A stretch of DNA of 64,000 nt from NCBI RefSeq assembly GCF_047948215.1, contig NC_134455.1, forward strand, positions 148,472,575 to 148,536,574, given 5' to 3'. Below are positions 11,016 to 23,915 of this stretch, piece by piece. This DNA comes from Lycorma delicatula. Lineage: Eukaryota; Arthropoda; Insecta; Hemiptera; Fulgoridae. Position 1 is the first letter of the stretch, and every line of letters starts with the position of its first letter. The notes under the pieces are model-generated. The model searched no databases. It saw only the letters and a list, made by a program, of their open reading frames with translations, and had not been told where the DNA came from. The position numbers and the translations under genes were made by a program.

Positions 11016-13004
11016 ATAGAAAATAAGCTCTATAGAAATTATTATCCTAGTAATTCATAACTAGCATAAATGGACTTCCTGTCTACCTTGTACATAAATT
11101 GTACAAGAATGGACAATTGCAGGGTTCAGTTCTTAGTAACTATGGAAATGGCAGTTCAATTGAAAACTTAATGCTTTACTTGCATATCTCTGTAATCTCA
11201 AATAATTAATAGTGTGAATATTTTTAAAACTGTTTTTACATGATTTTCTTGACTTTTTAAAAAAATATTTGGTTGTTGGTCTTGTTATCCTAGGAAGTTC
11301 ATAAAACAGTTACAAATATGATCTCTTATGAACAATAGTTTCATTCTGTACAAATAATCTGGAAAAAAGTAGTAGTTTAATTTCAGTGTATTAGGTTGTG
11401 CTTAGTAGTTAGATATGTTTACTCACTGGAGACATTTTTTCATGTTTCATAGAAATTTAAATAATCAGTTTACAGTTATCCCTTATTAAGTTATGGAATT
11501 AAATTTTAAAGAATAGTTTTCGGGTAAAGGTTCAGCCAGAAAATTCCATATGTGTTAAAATTGCAAAACACTGCTACTTGATTGGAATAACCTGAAATTC
11601 AAGTTATGAAATTTCAAGAAATGAAGTTATAAAAATACATGTTTGAATGATTTAAAGGGAACCTAGGTAGAGAAGTCATTGCTCTGTTAAATGTGGCCTT
11701 GTGATGAATAAATGGATATGCAGTAATGGATTGTTACAAATTAATATGAAAAAGAAGAAAAAATGAAGTAGAACATGAGTTAAAGATATTAAGTTGCAAT
11801 AGTTTATTCAGAACATCAGCTTAATGAAATTCATTATAATGTCCTAAAACTAAATGACACATACTGCAAAGCATGTTTCACCAGCAAGACAGATCACAAA
11901 TATTTTGAACAAAACAAAATAAATTTGAATTTAAAGATTTGGGTACACAATAATAGTTGTATCCAAAACATCTTGATGTTTTGGATACAACTATTATCCA
12001 ATCACCTTAAATAAAAAATCAGTCAAGACTGAGTTTATTAAAAAAGTTCCTTCAGTATTTAAGTGTTCTATGAACATGGCTCATATAACATGTTCAGCTT
12101 ACTGGAGGGTTTGTTTGTTTGCTTACTTTAAATTTCAATCCTGAAACTGTTTCTATAAAAGTTCTCAAACATTTTTAAATTTGAAAATAACATTAAGTGG
12201 CGTGGGGGTTTGAGATTAAAATATGAAATTTTACAGTGTAATAGTATATTCTCATGAAATTCCTTATTTAATGTATATATATTTTTACATTAATATATTT
12301 ATACAATGAAATTTTTTATTCTTTCTAAATTCATGCAATGTTAGAAAGCAATCCCCACCATATAAAAAGTAATGTGCAGATTTAAAATCCTTCTGGTCTT
12401 CTAGATCTCTTCTAAATTTTTCTTGAAATTTGTTGAACTGAACATAAACAATATAAATGTATTAGTCATTTGGAAATTTTAATATACTGTGTAAATCACA
12501 CCCAAAGTCCATATTGATTTCAGATTACTATCTATGTGTGTTATGTATGGCTTCATATATATCAGCTATTTAAATTCCAAATTGGATCCAGGGCGTATTT
12601 TTAGTTATTTTACTTAGTCCAAAATTTTCTTAGAAATTAAGTTATGTGCTTAGGAGAAAGCAGAATTGACAACATATAATTTTAACCTCTCGATTGTTAT
12701 GGACAATCATATAATTTAATTTAATGGTTTTGCATTGTATTACATCATGCATTATTTGGGTTTTATATAAAAAAAAAAATATATACCCCCTTATAAATGT
12801 TACTGTTTTATTAGAAAACTTGGTATCGAAAAAGTTAAGTGTTCCATGTTTTTTGTGTGTGTTTGGCAGTTTAGGAAGTTTTTTAAATTAATGGAAATTA
12901 GTTTAGGTTTTTATAGTTCAGTTAATGAATATTTTATTTGTTTTAAATTATTTCTGTATAATTGCTTGATTCTGTTCAAGTTAAGATTATTTTTTTTTTT
13001 ACAG
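11016..13004. other. RpL36: RpL36 intron 2, remainder
   Basis: AT-rich intron. Apart from the hairpin at 11950-11997, I recognise nothing. I did not find a convincing box C/D or H/ACA snoRNA by eye. Confidence 0.4.
11950..11997. repeat. Perfect 23-bp inverted repeat with 2-base loop
   Basis: The arms 11950-11972 and 11975-11997 are exact reverse complements separated by TT. A further partial copy of the core word (TTTGGATACAACTA) occurs at about 14111-14124. It lies in RpL36 intron 2, so the transcript would carry a strong hairpin. Confidence 0.9.
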
Positions 13005-13094
13005 TTGGGTACACATATTCGTGCTAAGAGGAAACGAGAAGAATTGAGCTACATTCTTACCCAGATGAGGAAGGCTCAGGCCCAGCAGAAGTAA
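13005..13094 (+). CDS. RpL36: Ribosomal protein L36 (eL36), coding exon 3 and stop
   Basis: This exon encodes the last 29 residues of eL36, starting LGTHIRAKRKREELSYILTQ and rich in Arg and Lys as expected for an rRNA-binding tail, followed by TAA at 13092-13094. The acceptor is TTTTTTTTTTACAG ending at 13004. A polyadenylation signal follows 30 bases after the stop, so the 3' UTR is short, as is usual for ribosomal protein mRNAs. Confidence 0.97.
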   Translation: MGTHIRAKRKREELSYILTQMRKAQAQQK

Positions 13095-13124
13095 CCAACT
13101 TTCTTGTTGTACTATGTTAATTTC

Positions 13125-13130
13125 AATAAA
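13125..13130 (+). terminator. RpL36: RpL36 polyadenylation signal AATAAA
   Basis: A canonical AATAAA lies 30 bases downstream of the RpL36 stop codon, giving a predicted 3' UTR of roughly 50 bases. Confidence 0.7.
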
Positions 13131-13139
13131 AAAACATTA

Positions 13140-14660
13140 ATATTTACTTTTTGAATTTTTTTATTGTCCTAATTATGTACCACTTTTCTTTTCAAGTGAA
13201 AATATTCCCTTGTAAAGCTGAGCTAGTAACTAATTTGTACCATTTCCTTTTCCTGGCAGTGTCATTTACAATGTGCCCTAAACATTTTTCAACCAATTCC
13301 AGCTTTAAATAATAAATAATAATAAATATCAAATACGCTACCAGAAATTTTATTCCTACATTTATATTTATCTAAGATAAAATTGCTCAAATTGTAGATT
13401 CTTATCGAGGTGGTCAAGAATCCTTTGTGTACACTTAAAATTTATATAAAGTACACAATTAAAAATATTTTCTTGTTTTTCCAGTAAAAGTATAATTACA
13501 ATTAGCACATTTGTGTTGGATGTAAAAATTATTTTCCTGTTTTTAAACTACTTAATTTTACTACTTATTTTTTGTGATACTTTTTCCATACTTCTTATGT
13601 TTTAAGAGAAACAGGATTTGGTTGAAATAAGTGAAAAAATACTAGACCCTTAACAGAGAATCTAATCTGAAGCTGTCTAATGGAAAAAAAAAACTTTGTG
13701 TAATGTTAACAATTAAACCATAAGGAAATCCAAGATCATATTTTTAATTTTATTAACAGTAAAAGTCATTTTACTTTAACCTTAAAGCCTGATTCTTTTC
13801 TTATAATTTTTCACATATTTTTACTTTAAGTAAATTATAAGCCAATAAATTGTGTATCATACATTTCACTCTTAAATAGTAAGTGAAAAATAATGAAATC
13901 TGGTGTTATTCAAAAAAGCTTCTGCTTTTATACCAAAGTATATATGTGGAGAGAGGGCTTATGGAATTTCCAAAACATTTTAATGATAAAAATGTGTGGT
14001 GGTGACTGATTTAAAAAGTATTAAAATACGTCAAGTTATACCATATATAAATAAATGAAGTATTATAAAGGTATGAATGACTTATCACAAGAGAAAAGTT
14101 GTGTCCAACTTTGGATACAACTAAACTAACTGTCAAAATCTAAAGTAAAGTGTTGGGTAAAGTAACTCGGTTACTAATGAACCATTCTTGAAAATTCTTC
14201 ACTGTTTAAAAAATTATTTCTGAATGACAGTGTTTATAGAATCTGGGTACTTCACATTTACCCCTTCTAATATTCCAAAGATAAGCATACTCTAAGAAAA
14301 CAGTTTTATTTTTTTTATAATTCCTGGGATTTAATTAGTTCAGGAAGGACTTTTCACCAGGTTTTATAATATCCATCTTTATCAATAAGAAAAAAGTAAA
14401 AAAATATTGTGATTTTTGTTTGATCTTTTCCCTTAGTGTTATTCTCCTATTTTCTGCAGTTTGAGAAAAGTAAGAAAATGTAACTAACAAAGCTATTCCA
14501 ATCTTGTTGACCTGAATCCACCTTCGTTTATAAAATTTGTACTGTTCTTTGTAGAATAAATGCTAATTTTATTTTTTTTTTACAATAAAAGCATTGGTCA
14601 TCCTCTTACTAATAACGTGGTAAAGATAAATCATGCCCTTCCAGTTGTCATTGTATGTAT
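13140..14660. other. Intergenic, nothing recognised
   Basis: AT-rich sequence downstream of RpL36 with no coding family seen. Confidence 0.4.
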
Positions 14661-14664
14661 GACT

Positions 14665-15725
14665 GTTGTCTAGTGTGATACCTTGAGAGAAATGCCGTAA
14701 CTGCCCCTGAGCAATGCAGTTTTTGCTATGGTAGATCAGCTATTGATCATGTAGTTGCTGTGGGATCTGTTAGTCAATACACCTTCCTACTTCCCTAATG
14801 CCTGGTTGCAGTATTTTTTGATGTGCAAAAGGCATATGACATGGCTTGGAGGAGAGTATTGCTAAGTAAACTGCATGAATGTGGTATACAAAGAAATCGT
14901 GTATTTATTCAGGAGTTTCCTTTAGTAGTCTGTCCTTTCTAGTTAAACAACAATATCCGAAGCTTTCATATCAGAAATTAAATACCACAGGGAAGTGTCC
15001 TGTTAGCTTATTTTCCATAGCCACAATTAGTGTAACAAACCACATGCAAAAACCCATTATGTGTATAATAAGGCTTTGCATATAATTAGCCCAAAATTTT
15101 AAAATGTTCTTGTTTGCCCAGATTCCATGAGTAGCCTTACAGGCCATTAATGACTTGTACTCCAGACTCCCTGTTGTCTGTGAGATTCAGTGTATTTCAC
15201 AAATGAATCGCTGTAATACAACATTGAGCTTCTGCTGGTTCTCCAACCATACTGGGATTTCAGGCAATGAGCATGCTGATGGTGCAGCAAAGGAGGCTTG
15301 TTTCTAGTCGCCTTTTACCAGTCGTATCGCTTGGAGTGATCTTGTCTGTTTTCTAAAGAGAGTGGTGGTTCATGATGAGTGGGATGTTAATATTAACAAT
15401 AAACTTCATCCAATCAAGAACACCATGGAGCTCCACTTGCAGAACTAACCGTCAAGAAGAGATGTTATTTGCCATTTATGAATAGGGCATCAATACAAGT
15501 TCACTCACTAGGGTGTCTAATGATGCAAATACATGTACCCATTTGTGCATGTTGCGACTGCCAACTAACAGTGCATCACATCCTTGTGAATTGTCTCTGT
15601 TATACAGCATTGCGTTGCAGGTTAATCCTATGAGCTAACATGCGAATTATTCTAAGGGATAATGAAATATTATCTTATGTTTTAAGATTTCTTAAGGGCT
15701 ATCTCTCTCTATACATGTGTGTTCC
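14665..15725 (+). pseudogene. I/Jockey-like LINE remnant: reverse transcriptase and RNase H pieces
   Basis: Shifting + frames read APEQCSF and GRSAIDHVVAV (14700-14760), VAVFFDVQKAYDMAWRRVLL (14808-14867; catalytic FFDVQKAYD Asp block), then after a gap YSRLPVVCEIQCISQMN (about 15155-15205), FCWFSNHTGISGNEHADGAA (15232-15291; RNase H His/Asn/Asp block) and a Cys/His segment near 15540-15600. The order RT, RNase H, terminal Cys/His region is that of I- or Jockey-type LINEs that keep RNase H. The RT palm with the YADD block is deleted. No duplication or tail was found. Confidence 0.75.
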
Positions 15726-18700
15726 TGCTATTTAAAGCAGATTGTAATTTTATTACTTTAATTGAGATATAAAATGTGATATATCTTTGATTATTATAAC
15801 AAATATGCTGTGTTCAGGTGATGTTAATGCGAAATTGTTTTTCACCCAGAAAACTCCCCCAAAAATGAGCCCTAGATATCATAAAATTAACAAAAATTGG
15901 GTGTTCAAGAAATTTTATTTACTAATATGAGAATATTATATGTATGGATTAGCTCTGTTGTCCCTTATCAGTGTTTGATAATTCAGGTTTGTGGAAATAC
16001 ATTAGGTAAATGAATACTTGCTTTCACACCAGTTTCTGTGTTGCCTTTTTAAAAGACTTGATTATTTTATTTTGAATAGCCACTGATTTTAAAAATTCCA
16101 ACTTCAGATTTTGAACCAGTGATTATCTCAAAAATGTATTATTTTTTTTCTTTTAACAAATTAAATATTTTTTAGTTCGGTCAGCCATATTGAATTATAA
16201 TGCTGACAGATTCTGATCTAGTGACATCCCTAATACTTACAGTATTAGGGATGTTAAATTATTACTTCTAATTTTATTTAAAGAAGCTTGTAATTCATTC
16301 TGGATTTTTATTTTACTTATATCTGCCATTGTGAACTAATTTTTAATGTGATATCCAAAGACCTGTGACTTCAAAATGTTTTTGAGTTTCTAAATGATTG
16401 TAATTATACTTTTCCAACTAGAAAACTATTGGTTCACAAAAATTTTGGTTCCTTTTTTGTCTAGTTTCTCAGGACTAGTATTTCAAAAAATGTTTTATCA
16501 TATTATGAACTGTATACAAATTGGGTCCATGATTTTCATTTCTAGGAACTCTTGCATCCAGTTCCTTTTAGGTCTTTTCTTTTCTGCAATGTGTACATTT
16601 CTTTGCATATCAAAGCTATTCAAACCTTGCTGAACTGAATCTCATCTTTGTTTAAATTACTTTATAGAAGATTGATATATTCTTAGTAGAATAAATATTG
16701 TGCTTTTGATGTATTATACAAGACTCAATGATGAACATAAAGTTTGAGCTCCAGATATAACAAAAATTGAAAAATGTTCATTTGCATTACTTAGAACTCT
16801 TCCATCCAGCCCTTTTTAGGTCTTATAATTTTTGCAAGTGTATAAATTTCTTTGCTACTAATTTCACATCTTACTATGCTCTAAAACAAACAAAAAAACA
16901 TACTACATGACCATACTTAACTTGTTTCACAGCCATTTTCCAGTTTTTTTTTTTTACTTTTTTCTTTTCATTATGTCTCCCATTTGTTGCTAACAGGAAT
17001 GGGTTTCTTTCCATCATTGCCACAAATTAACTTTGTATCAGAGGATTTTTTTATGTTACTTTGTTTTGTAGTGGGTATATGAACCTATTGGTTAGCTTAT
17101 AAAAAAATACAGGTTTAGTTATTTCTTAATGTTTTAAGATTATCATCAGCACTAATGTTTGTTGAAGATGTTATTTAGAAAAAAATCACAAAATCTCTTC
17201 TGATATCGAAGACCATTTACATTTGTTTTTTTTTTTTTTTAATTTAGATGTTTATAAATTTCAACATAATTCAATCATAACACATTAACAGAGATTCCAA
17301 CTTTCTGTGTTCATTGTAGAATATAAATAAAAATAAAATAATCAATTTCCCAGATTTTTTTACATTTCCAAAGTAGAAAATTTCACCTATAAAATATGTA
17401 TCTAATCGTTCTACACAATAAAATGCACCTTTCTCGTATGTTATTTATTACTCATACTTTTCATGCTAGCAATTATGAAGAAAAATTAATAAATTGTGCC
17501 CTAATAGCAGTTTATATATATAAATGTAAAATACTCCATTGTTAGGTGTGTAATATTTGCACAAAGCTATCAATGATCATACAGAATATAAACATTTATA
17601 TGAAAGATTACTACTTGTTGCTTTCAAAACCAGAAATGCACAAGATCACACAATTGTGTTAATCTACAACAATAGGAATCGTTGTAGACTGCAGTAAATA
17701 CTATGTTGGACCAAACAATGAACGTTTACCCACCATTACAAAAGGGACTTACAAACACTCCATGCTACAACTTGATATTTGCATATCGCCTTGTAAAATT
17801 AGAACACATAAAGATAACATACAAATTTTCTACTAGCATAAAAAGCAACTTATCTGAATGATATGAATTTGACAAGCAACATATTCAGTTCAACTATCAA
17901 ATAATAAAATATTTGACCGCATACTATTAACACTTGAGCACTATTAACAACAAAAAGGTATAGAAAAATGAGTGTAACTCCTTATTATTAATGAATACAT
18001 TAAAAACCTATTATGAATATGGTACATTAAAACTTAAAAATGTGTTTAAACATGGCTAGTCAGCATGCAGGGAGTTCCTTCCAGTATATTTTTCATTCAA
18101 AATTTTGTGGTTTACCTAACAGACAAAGAATAGAAATTTGGGAGAGAAAAGAGTAGAGGTTTAGAATTAGTTTAATTCTAATATTATTTCTTGCAATGCC
18201 CTCAACAATAAGTTATGTAGAATCGGGGCCCACTGCTAGAATAAGGAATATGATTATTTCAATTCTTGGAAATAACGTAGTAGAAATAGAATTTTGGGTT
18301 GGAAGAAGGTGAGATATTTCTATACTGTAGTAAGTATAAAATCGCTTGTCATAGTTACATGGGAATACCAGCACCAATTACTACAGAAACATTGATTAGC
18401 ATTTTTTCGTTCTAAATAGCAGTGTTTTGTACTAGAAATAATTTATTTAAATGCTTAAAAACATAAACTTCATCAGAATAAAACTTAGCCTCACTGATAT
18501 AACATTTTGAGTGTAGATGTAACTTTTCAACTATTATTCCTTTTTTATACTATGGTAGAGATGAATGAATTGTATGAAAGGCTACAATGAGCAGGTACAC
18601 TATATAACATATCTTAACTATGTAACCCCTATTATGAATAACTGGATGTATTAAAACTTAAAATGTAAGAATAAATATACTTGAATTTATAGCTGAAATT

Positions 18701-18929
18701 TGCTATTGAGTACAAGAATTATTTTTTGCTTCTGCAGTCAACACACCATGTAACAATTTAAGATACTGTGTGCTGGTTATGGACGGACCTGCTTCAGTGA
18801 CATGATTAGTATTTATAAATTATTTTTCCAATCGAATTGATTCTATTAAATAATTTTAATACATGTGGGATCTTTTGTCACAATCATTAGCCGCAGAAAT
18901 ACAAACATACATGGTGAAACTGCGTCCAG
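15726..18929. other. Intergenic, nothing firmly recognised
   Basis: AT-rich sequence. It holds a 14-bp perfect hairpin (16224-16254), poly(T) runs and no recognisable protein. The open frame 16394-16633 is compositional. Confidence 0.4.
16224..16254. repeat. Perfect 14-bp inverted repeat with 3-base loop
   Basis: ACATCCCTAATACT (16224-16237) and its exact complement (16241-16254) are separated by TAC. Confidence 0.85.
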
Positions 18930-18937
18930 TTCTAGTA

Positions 18938-21104
18938 GAGTGATTCTCAGCACCTCCAAAAAGTAAAAAAATATAATGAATATTTCGTGACCCCCTTAAT
19001 GAAACCTAGTTAAAGCTATTTAGCTGTGTTGATAGTGACAGGTATCAACATGCATGTGTGGAAGTGTACAAATGAGCAATTTACAGATTCCAGCTTGTGT
19101 ACGTGCTCCTTGTAATTTGATATGCTTGCATAATATTTGCTGTGAGAGCAATAATGTTTGAACAAACATATGATATGTTTGAAAATGTCTTGCTCTCATC
19201 AATATAAAAGAGGCATAAGAGATTGCAGAACATCAGTTTAGTTTTGATTGTGAAGCGTGCATCTGGTGCCTTATTTAAGTCTTCAAAAGCGTATTTTCAT
19301 TGAAAATAATAATAGATTTTTTTTTTTTTTAGTATGCAGTTGAATGGTGTAACTGTTGTTTTTGTTTTTTTTAATTAGAGTCTTATGCAAAATCAAAAAA
19401 CGAAGTGAGCCATTTAGATTCAGTGAATCGATTGTTTAAAAGACAAGATTGTTGACAATTGAAAATGACAGTTTATGATTTTATTTTATTGGATGGAAAG
19501 CCACAGTATGTTGTTTACTTGCAAGTCCTCTCCGATTAAAGCATGAAACAATAAAGATTAATTTGACCCTTGGAAACTAAGCACCCAGATCATACAAACA
19601 AATCCTTGTAAATTTCTGAAAGAAAATTACACACTGAGAAATAAAATAGTTTCTGTTTATAAATCAAGGCATACTGAAGAGTACACTTGAAGCATCTTAT
19701 CTAATAGCATTAAGAGCAGTTTAAATGTTCAAATCCTGTACAATTGCAGAAAACCTCATACTGCCTCCTGCAATTGATATTATCAATACAACATGGAAGA
19801 ACCAAAAAAATTCCAATTTCTAATGACACAGTATCATGGCAAATCAATGACATGGCTGTTGATGTTCATGATCAGATAATTCAGTAAATGAGTTTGTGAC
19901 TTTTTTCTCAGTTGCAATAGGTGTTCCTATTGAAAATGTGTTGTGGACAATGTTTTTTTTATGAACCTACTAAAAACTATAACATTGACTGGGCATAATA
20001 TATTGCAGTATCTAGTGATGGTGCAAAGGTAATAAATGGAAAGAACAGTGGAGTTTTGAAAAAATTAAAAGATTGTCTTACACTGAGGGTGGAATAGATG
20101 TATTGCTTCCTTCAGACATGCCTTTGCTCTTAGAATTCTTTGTAAAGCTTTAAAAATGGTTAATTTTATAAAAAGTTGACCATTGTGGAATAGGCTGTGT
20201 TGCTAAACTATGCAATGAAAAGGGTGAAAAGAAAAAAATCTTTTCTGTACAGAAGTCAGGTAGTTATCGTGGGGAAAGTGTTAACCCGGTTATTGGAATT
20301 GCAATATTTTTCCATTATAAACTCCTTTCCAATGATTTTACAGAATAATGAGTATATTTTGTTGTTGGCTTGCTTAGCCTGATACATTTTCGCATTTAAA
20401 CGACTTGAATGTGAATTTACAAGGACATGATAAAAACAAATGCATTAATGAAAGACAAAATTCATGCTTTCTTTAGGAAGTTTGATATCTATATTTTTCA
20501 TCTTCAGAGAAAAATTTTGATATTTCCACTCGCTTCCGATTATAATGAGTATTGATGGTATGAAAAAGGATCTGCATATAAATTCAGTTGGCATAGTATT
20601 TCTTGTACAATAAAAATGATTTCTTGAAGAAATGGGTACTGAATCCATTTGAAAACATTGTGGCAGTTACTAAGTTACCAGTTGAGATTCAAGACCAACT
20701 CGTTGAAATGTCTGCCAATAAAACATTACAACCACAATTCACATCTGAAGATTTAGGTACATTTTTACTTGTTTTTTTCGAAGTGAATATAGAAATTTAG
20801 TCACAAAAGCATTGAAAATATTAATCCCTTTTGTCATGTCTTACCTAAGTTAAAAGAGCTTTTCATCTATTGTTGCACTAAAAACTAAGTATAGGAATTC
20901 TCTTTTATCACCTGAAAACAATTTGCTTGCAGAAATAAATCATTAATTTATTTTCTTTACATGTGTACTTATAAATGTAAATAAAATGTTTATAATAAAT
21001 GATTTTTTTTCTCATAAAATGTCTCATTATTTTCTACATATAAAGTTGTAAGCTAATTTCATGACCCCCCTCCTTTCATATTACCAACAGGTTGAGATAC
21101 GCTG
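18938..21104 (+). mobile_element. hAT transposon with 8-bp target duplication
   Basis: TTCTAGTA occurs immediately outside both ends (18930-18937 and 21105-21112). An 8-bp duplication is the signature of hAT insertion. The ends are short imperfect TIRs: GAGTGATTCTCAGCACCT on the left against CAGCGTATCTCAACCT (complement of the right end), and both are followed inward by a GTGACCCCC / ATGACCCCC word. The 2,167-bp length fits an autonomous element. The internal coding region is heavily broken. Confidence 0.9.
19370..20960 (+). pseudogene. Broken hAT transposase (ZBED5/SCAND3-like)
   Basis: Frames of the + strand, read in order, give the expected landmarks: LEASYLIALR-type helix (about 19690), LPPAIDI, SNDTVSWQINDMAVDVHDQI (19819-19878), GKNSGV- and LCNEK-like pieces, a block around 20270-20300 (GESVNPVIGIA; canonical RGKVLTRL appears in another frame, GKVLTRLLEL), KDKIHAFFRKFD (20452-20487), KWVLNPFENIVAVTKLPVEI with QDQLVEMSAN (20630-20715), and PENN near the end (hAT dimerisation region). 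Many stops and shifts make it non-functional. The BED zinc finger could not be recognised. Confidence 0.8.
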
Positions 21105-21112
21105 TTCTAGTA

Positions 21113-22549
21113 TATTAGATGTATAGCTATGGCCATGTTAATGCCAGCTTGAATAAGTAAAAATTATGGAAGAGGAAATGGGTAGGGATATTAAATATGA
21201 AAACGGATATTGAATATGAATAGGGTACTTTTATTAAGTACCCTACACTTATTACACACTGCCCCCCCCCCCCCCCTAATAGTACCCTATGTAGATTGTT
21301 GGACTGCTTTGAATATTATAATATACAATATTCTGTAATGCAATTATTTATTTCAAGTCATGAAAATGGAGAAACAAAAATTTATATTAGCACACAGTAG
21401 AATTATGGGGAAAGATATTTTTGTTTGCAACAGTGTAACATTGTATACGTGGCTGTTATACAGGGCACATCTCTATCTCGGGTAATCAGTTGTAAGGAAT
21501 GCATTTAAGCAAGTCTTGCTTTGAAACTCCACTATTGTTTAATTCTGGTGATCTCTGAGAACTGTTATTGAATGTATTTATTTTTTTATTCTTTTTTCTT
21601 AATACTCAATTTCTTGAATATTGTTGCACGAGATGTTGCGGGTGTGGAATCAAGTTTAAAGGTATTATTAAAACTTGCTAAACTTGTCCAAAATTAAACT
21701 TAATCTGTAACAGAGTTTTGAGATAGAATACAAAATGCAAATTTTAATTTATTACTAAAAAAATGCTCAAAAATATGATTGAAAAAATGTTTAGTTTAAT
21801 TAACTGAAAATATAAATTTACAAAACCTTATAAAAAATGAAAAGTACAAAACAGTACTAGTAAAATTAAATACAATCACATTAAAAATGATACATGACTT
21901 TTCACGAGGATAAATATACCATTCATTAATTTATACTGAAATTAAATAATTATAAATGAATAGGTTAACAAACAATTTTAACAAAAATAAAACAATTATG
22001 AACAACTGTGTAACATTTTCTCATACAAATGTGTAATAAAAATTAGTTTGAAATTCAACTTTGAATGGTATAATCCAAGTGTTTGACCAAAAATGTTTGT
22101 ACAAATTTTTTTTATAATCAAAAATATTGTATGAATTTAAAAATTAAGCTTTTATTCTTTGATGTATTTAATTAAAAAATCTGAATGAATTAAATGCATG
22201 GAATGAAATTAACAAATAAAAACTGGTTGAATTTAAAAGAATATCTGCAGCTTCTAACCAAACTGTAATCAGTGAAACAAAAATAAGTGCTCAATCAATG
22301 GATTTACACCATTCAATTTTTTCTTTAAAACAAATAATTTAATTTCTGTAAAACCTACAAACACTAATCAGCTGCAGTAAATAAAACACGCTCTTAAATA
22401 ACAAGTGGAAAATATAATTTAAAAAATTTTACAAATTTTAAAAACTAAGTTTATAATTGGTCTCCTTTATATATATTTTTTTCAATTTTACCTATTCTAG
22501 ATGAATTCTTTATACATCTTTTTCACTGAATATTTAAAATTTTTTTTCT
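21113..22549. other. Intergenic, nothing recognised
   Basis: Very AT-rich. It may include distal 3' UTR of the GLD2-type gene on the - strand. Confidence 0.35.
21262..21276 (+). repeat. Poly(C) run
   Basis: Fifteen consecutive C bases occur in AT-rich sequence, just after a 9-bp hairpin (AGGGTACTT / AAGTACCCT). Confidence 0.8.
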
Positions 22550-23514
22550 TATATTAAAGAATAAATGTATCGGGGGTAACTATAATTACATCTTCATCTT
22601 CACAATTTTAACTGACTGTGGAAGAATTGATTTTAATGATAATTATTTTTTCAAGTTAACTGTTTTCAATACTTATTTCTTTAATTATTCCCAGAATTAA
22701 TAAAGTCTGAGAAAATATATTTCAGAAGTACATAGTAAATCATAGTAAAAAACTTACAGCAGTTATGATGAACAGAACATAATAATAACACAATTTATGT
22801 ACTTATATCATCAAGTAAGTTGGATTTTCTTTAACTGCTTTTTACAAAATGTTTTCTTCTTAATGCTTATTACATCAAAAATTTTCTCTTTTGAATCGTC
22901 AACTGTAACTTTTTTCTTTCATAATAAATACACATTAAACAACAACAAATGTATTTAAATGCAAATAACATTTTTTTTTTTGTATTTTTATTATTTTATT
23001 ACTTTTTTTTGGGGCCACAGGTTTTTTGTTTTTTATTTTTTAATTTTACATAGAAAATCTCATGAATCAATTTATTATAACACTGAGAATAAATACAGTA
23101 CATTAACAAGTGTATGAAAAACATTCTCACAACTAAAATTCAATTTTCTTATAACTGATAAGATGTAAAAAATTACACATGACATTTCTCTCTTTTTTTT
23201 TAAAGAAAAAAAAACAAAAAAATCAATTATTTAGCTCCATAACAGTAAATTATTTCAAATTTAATTAACTTCAAACATATTCAATTTTTCAGTGATTTTT
23301 TTTTTTAGTTCTTTTTAATTTACAAAATGTAATTTTTTCATTAATGTAATGAAATAAAATAATTTTCTGTTATTAAAAATGTAAGAAACTCATTTTATTG
23401 TCAACAACATCTTTTGTCTTTCAAGACCAAATTATTATTATTATTACTATTAATATTATTTTTTTATTAAAAACAACTAGTATAAATTTAAAAAAAATCA
23501 ATTTATTCTTTATG
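22550..23514 (-). other. Probable 3' UTR of the GLD2-type gene
   Basis: Downstream of the stop the - strand is extremely AU-rich with several AATAAA-type signals (for example antisense to TTTATT at 23463-23468 and 23394-23399). I cannot tell which is used, so the lower limit is arbitrary. Nothing coding is seen here. Confidence 0.35.
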
Positions 23515-23915
23515 CTATAATAAGTGGGACTGTGTCTGTGTTTGGGGCTGTGATGACACTGATGACTGTGAAGTATGGGAATGTGATGGCTGCGGTGCTG
23601 ACAAGGTTAGTTTTTGTTGTTGTGTAACCTGTACTGAATGAGACTGTTGATGATGTTGGTTCATCCATCCTGTTGCAGTAGACGGCTGTTGATGAATGTG
23701 ATGGTGATTGTTGTTTAGGTGATGTTGATGGTGATTTTGGTGAAGATTATGATGGTGGTGATTGTGAAAACGAGCTATTGATTCCAGCCGAAATATTGAA
23801 TCAAGAGAGTGTGTTGCATTCAAACTGCAATGTGTAGCATGGATAATTGATCTTATACGTTCAAATGCTTCCAAATCAAATACTGAACGAGCTGTATTTG
23901 TTTGATCAAATGGTT
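23515..23915 (-). CDS. GLD2-type poly(A) RNA polymerase, last coding exon with His/Gln-rich tail
   Basis: The exon opens with EPFDQTNTARSVFD, the hallmark of GLD2-type enzymes and part of the base-recognition segment of the PAP-associated domain. It continues with a helix (LEAFERIRSIIHATHC) aligned to the family's terminal helix and a DSIFRLESIARF segment near where vertebrate GLD2 ends. About 80 further residues follow, dominated by His and Gln (for example FHNHHHHNLHQNHHQHHLNN) and then Ser/Gln, before TAG at 23515-23517. The acceptor is TTTCAG at 23916. The tail is low-complexity and probably disordered, and it is not part of the catalytic fold. The C-terminal half rests on this genomic frame alone. 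Confidence 0.88.
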
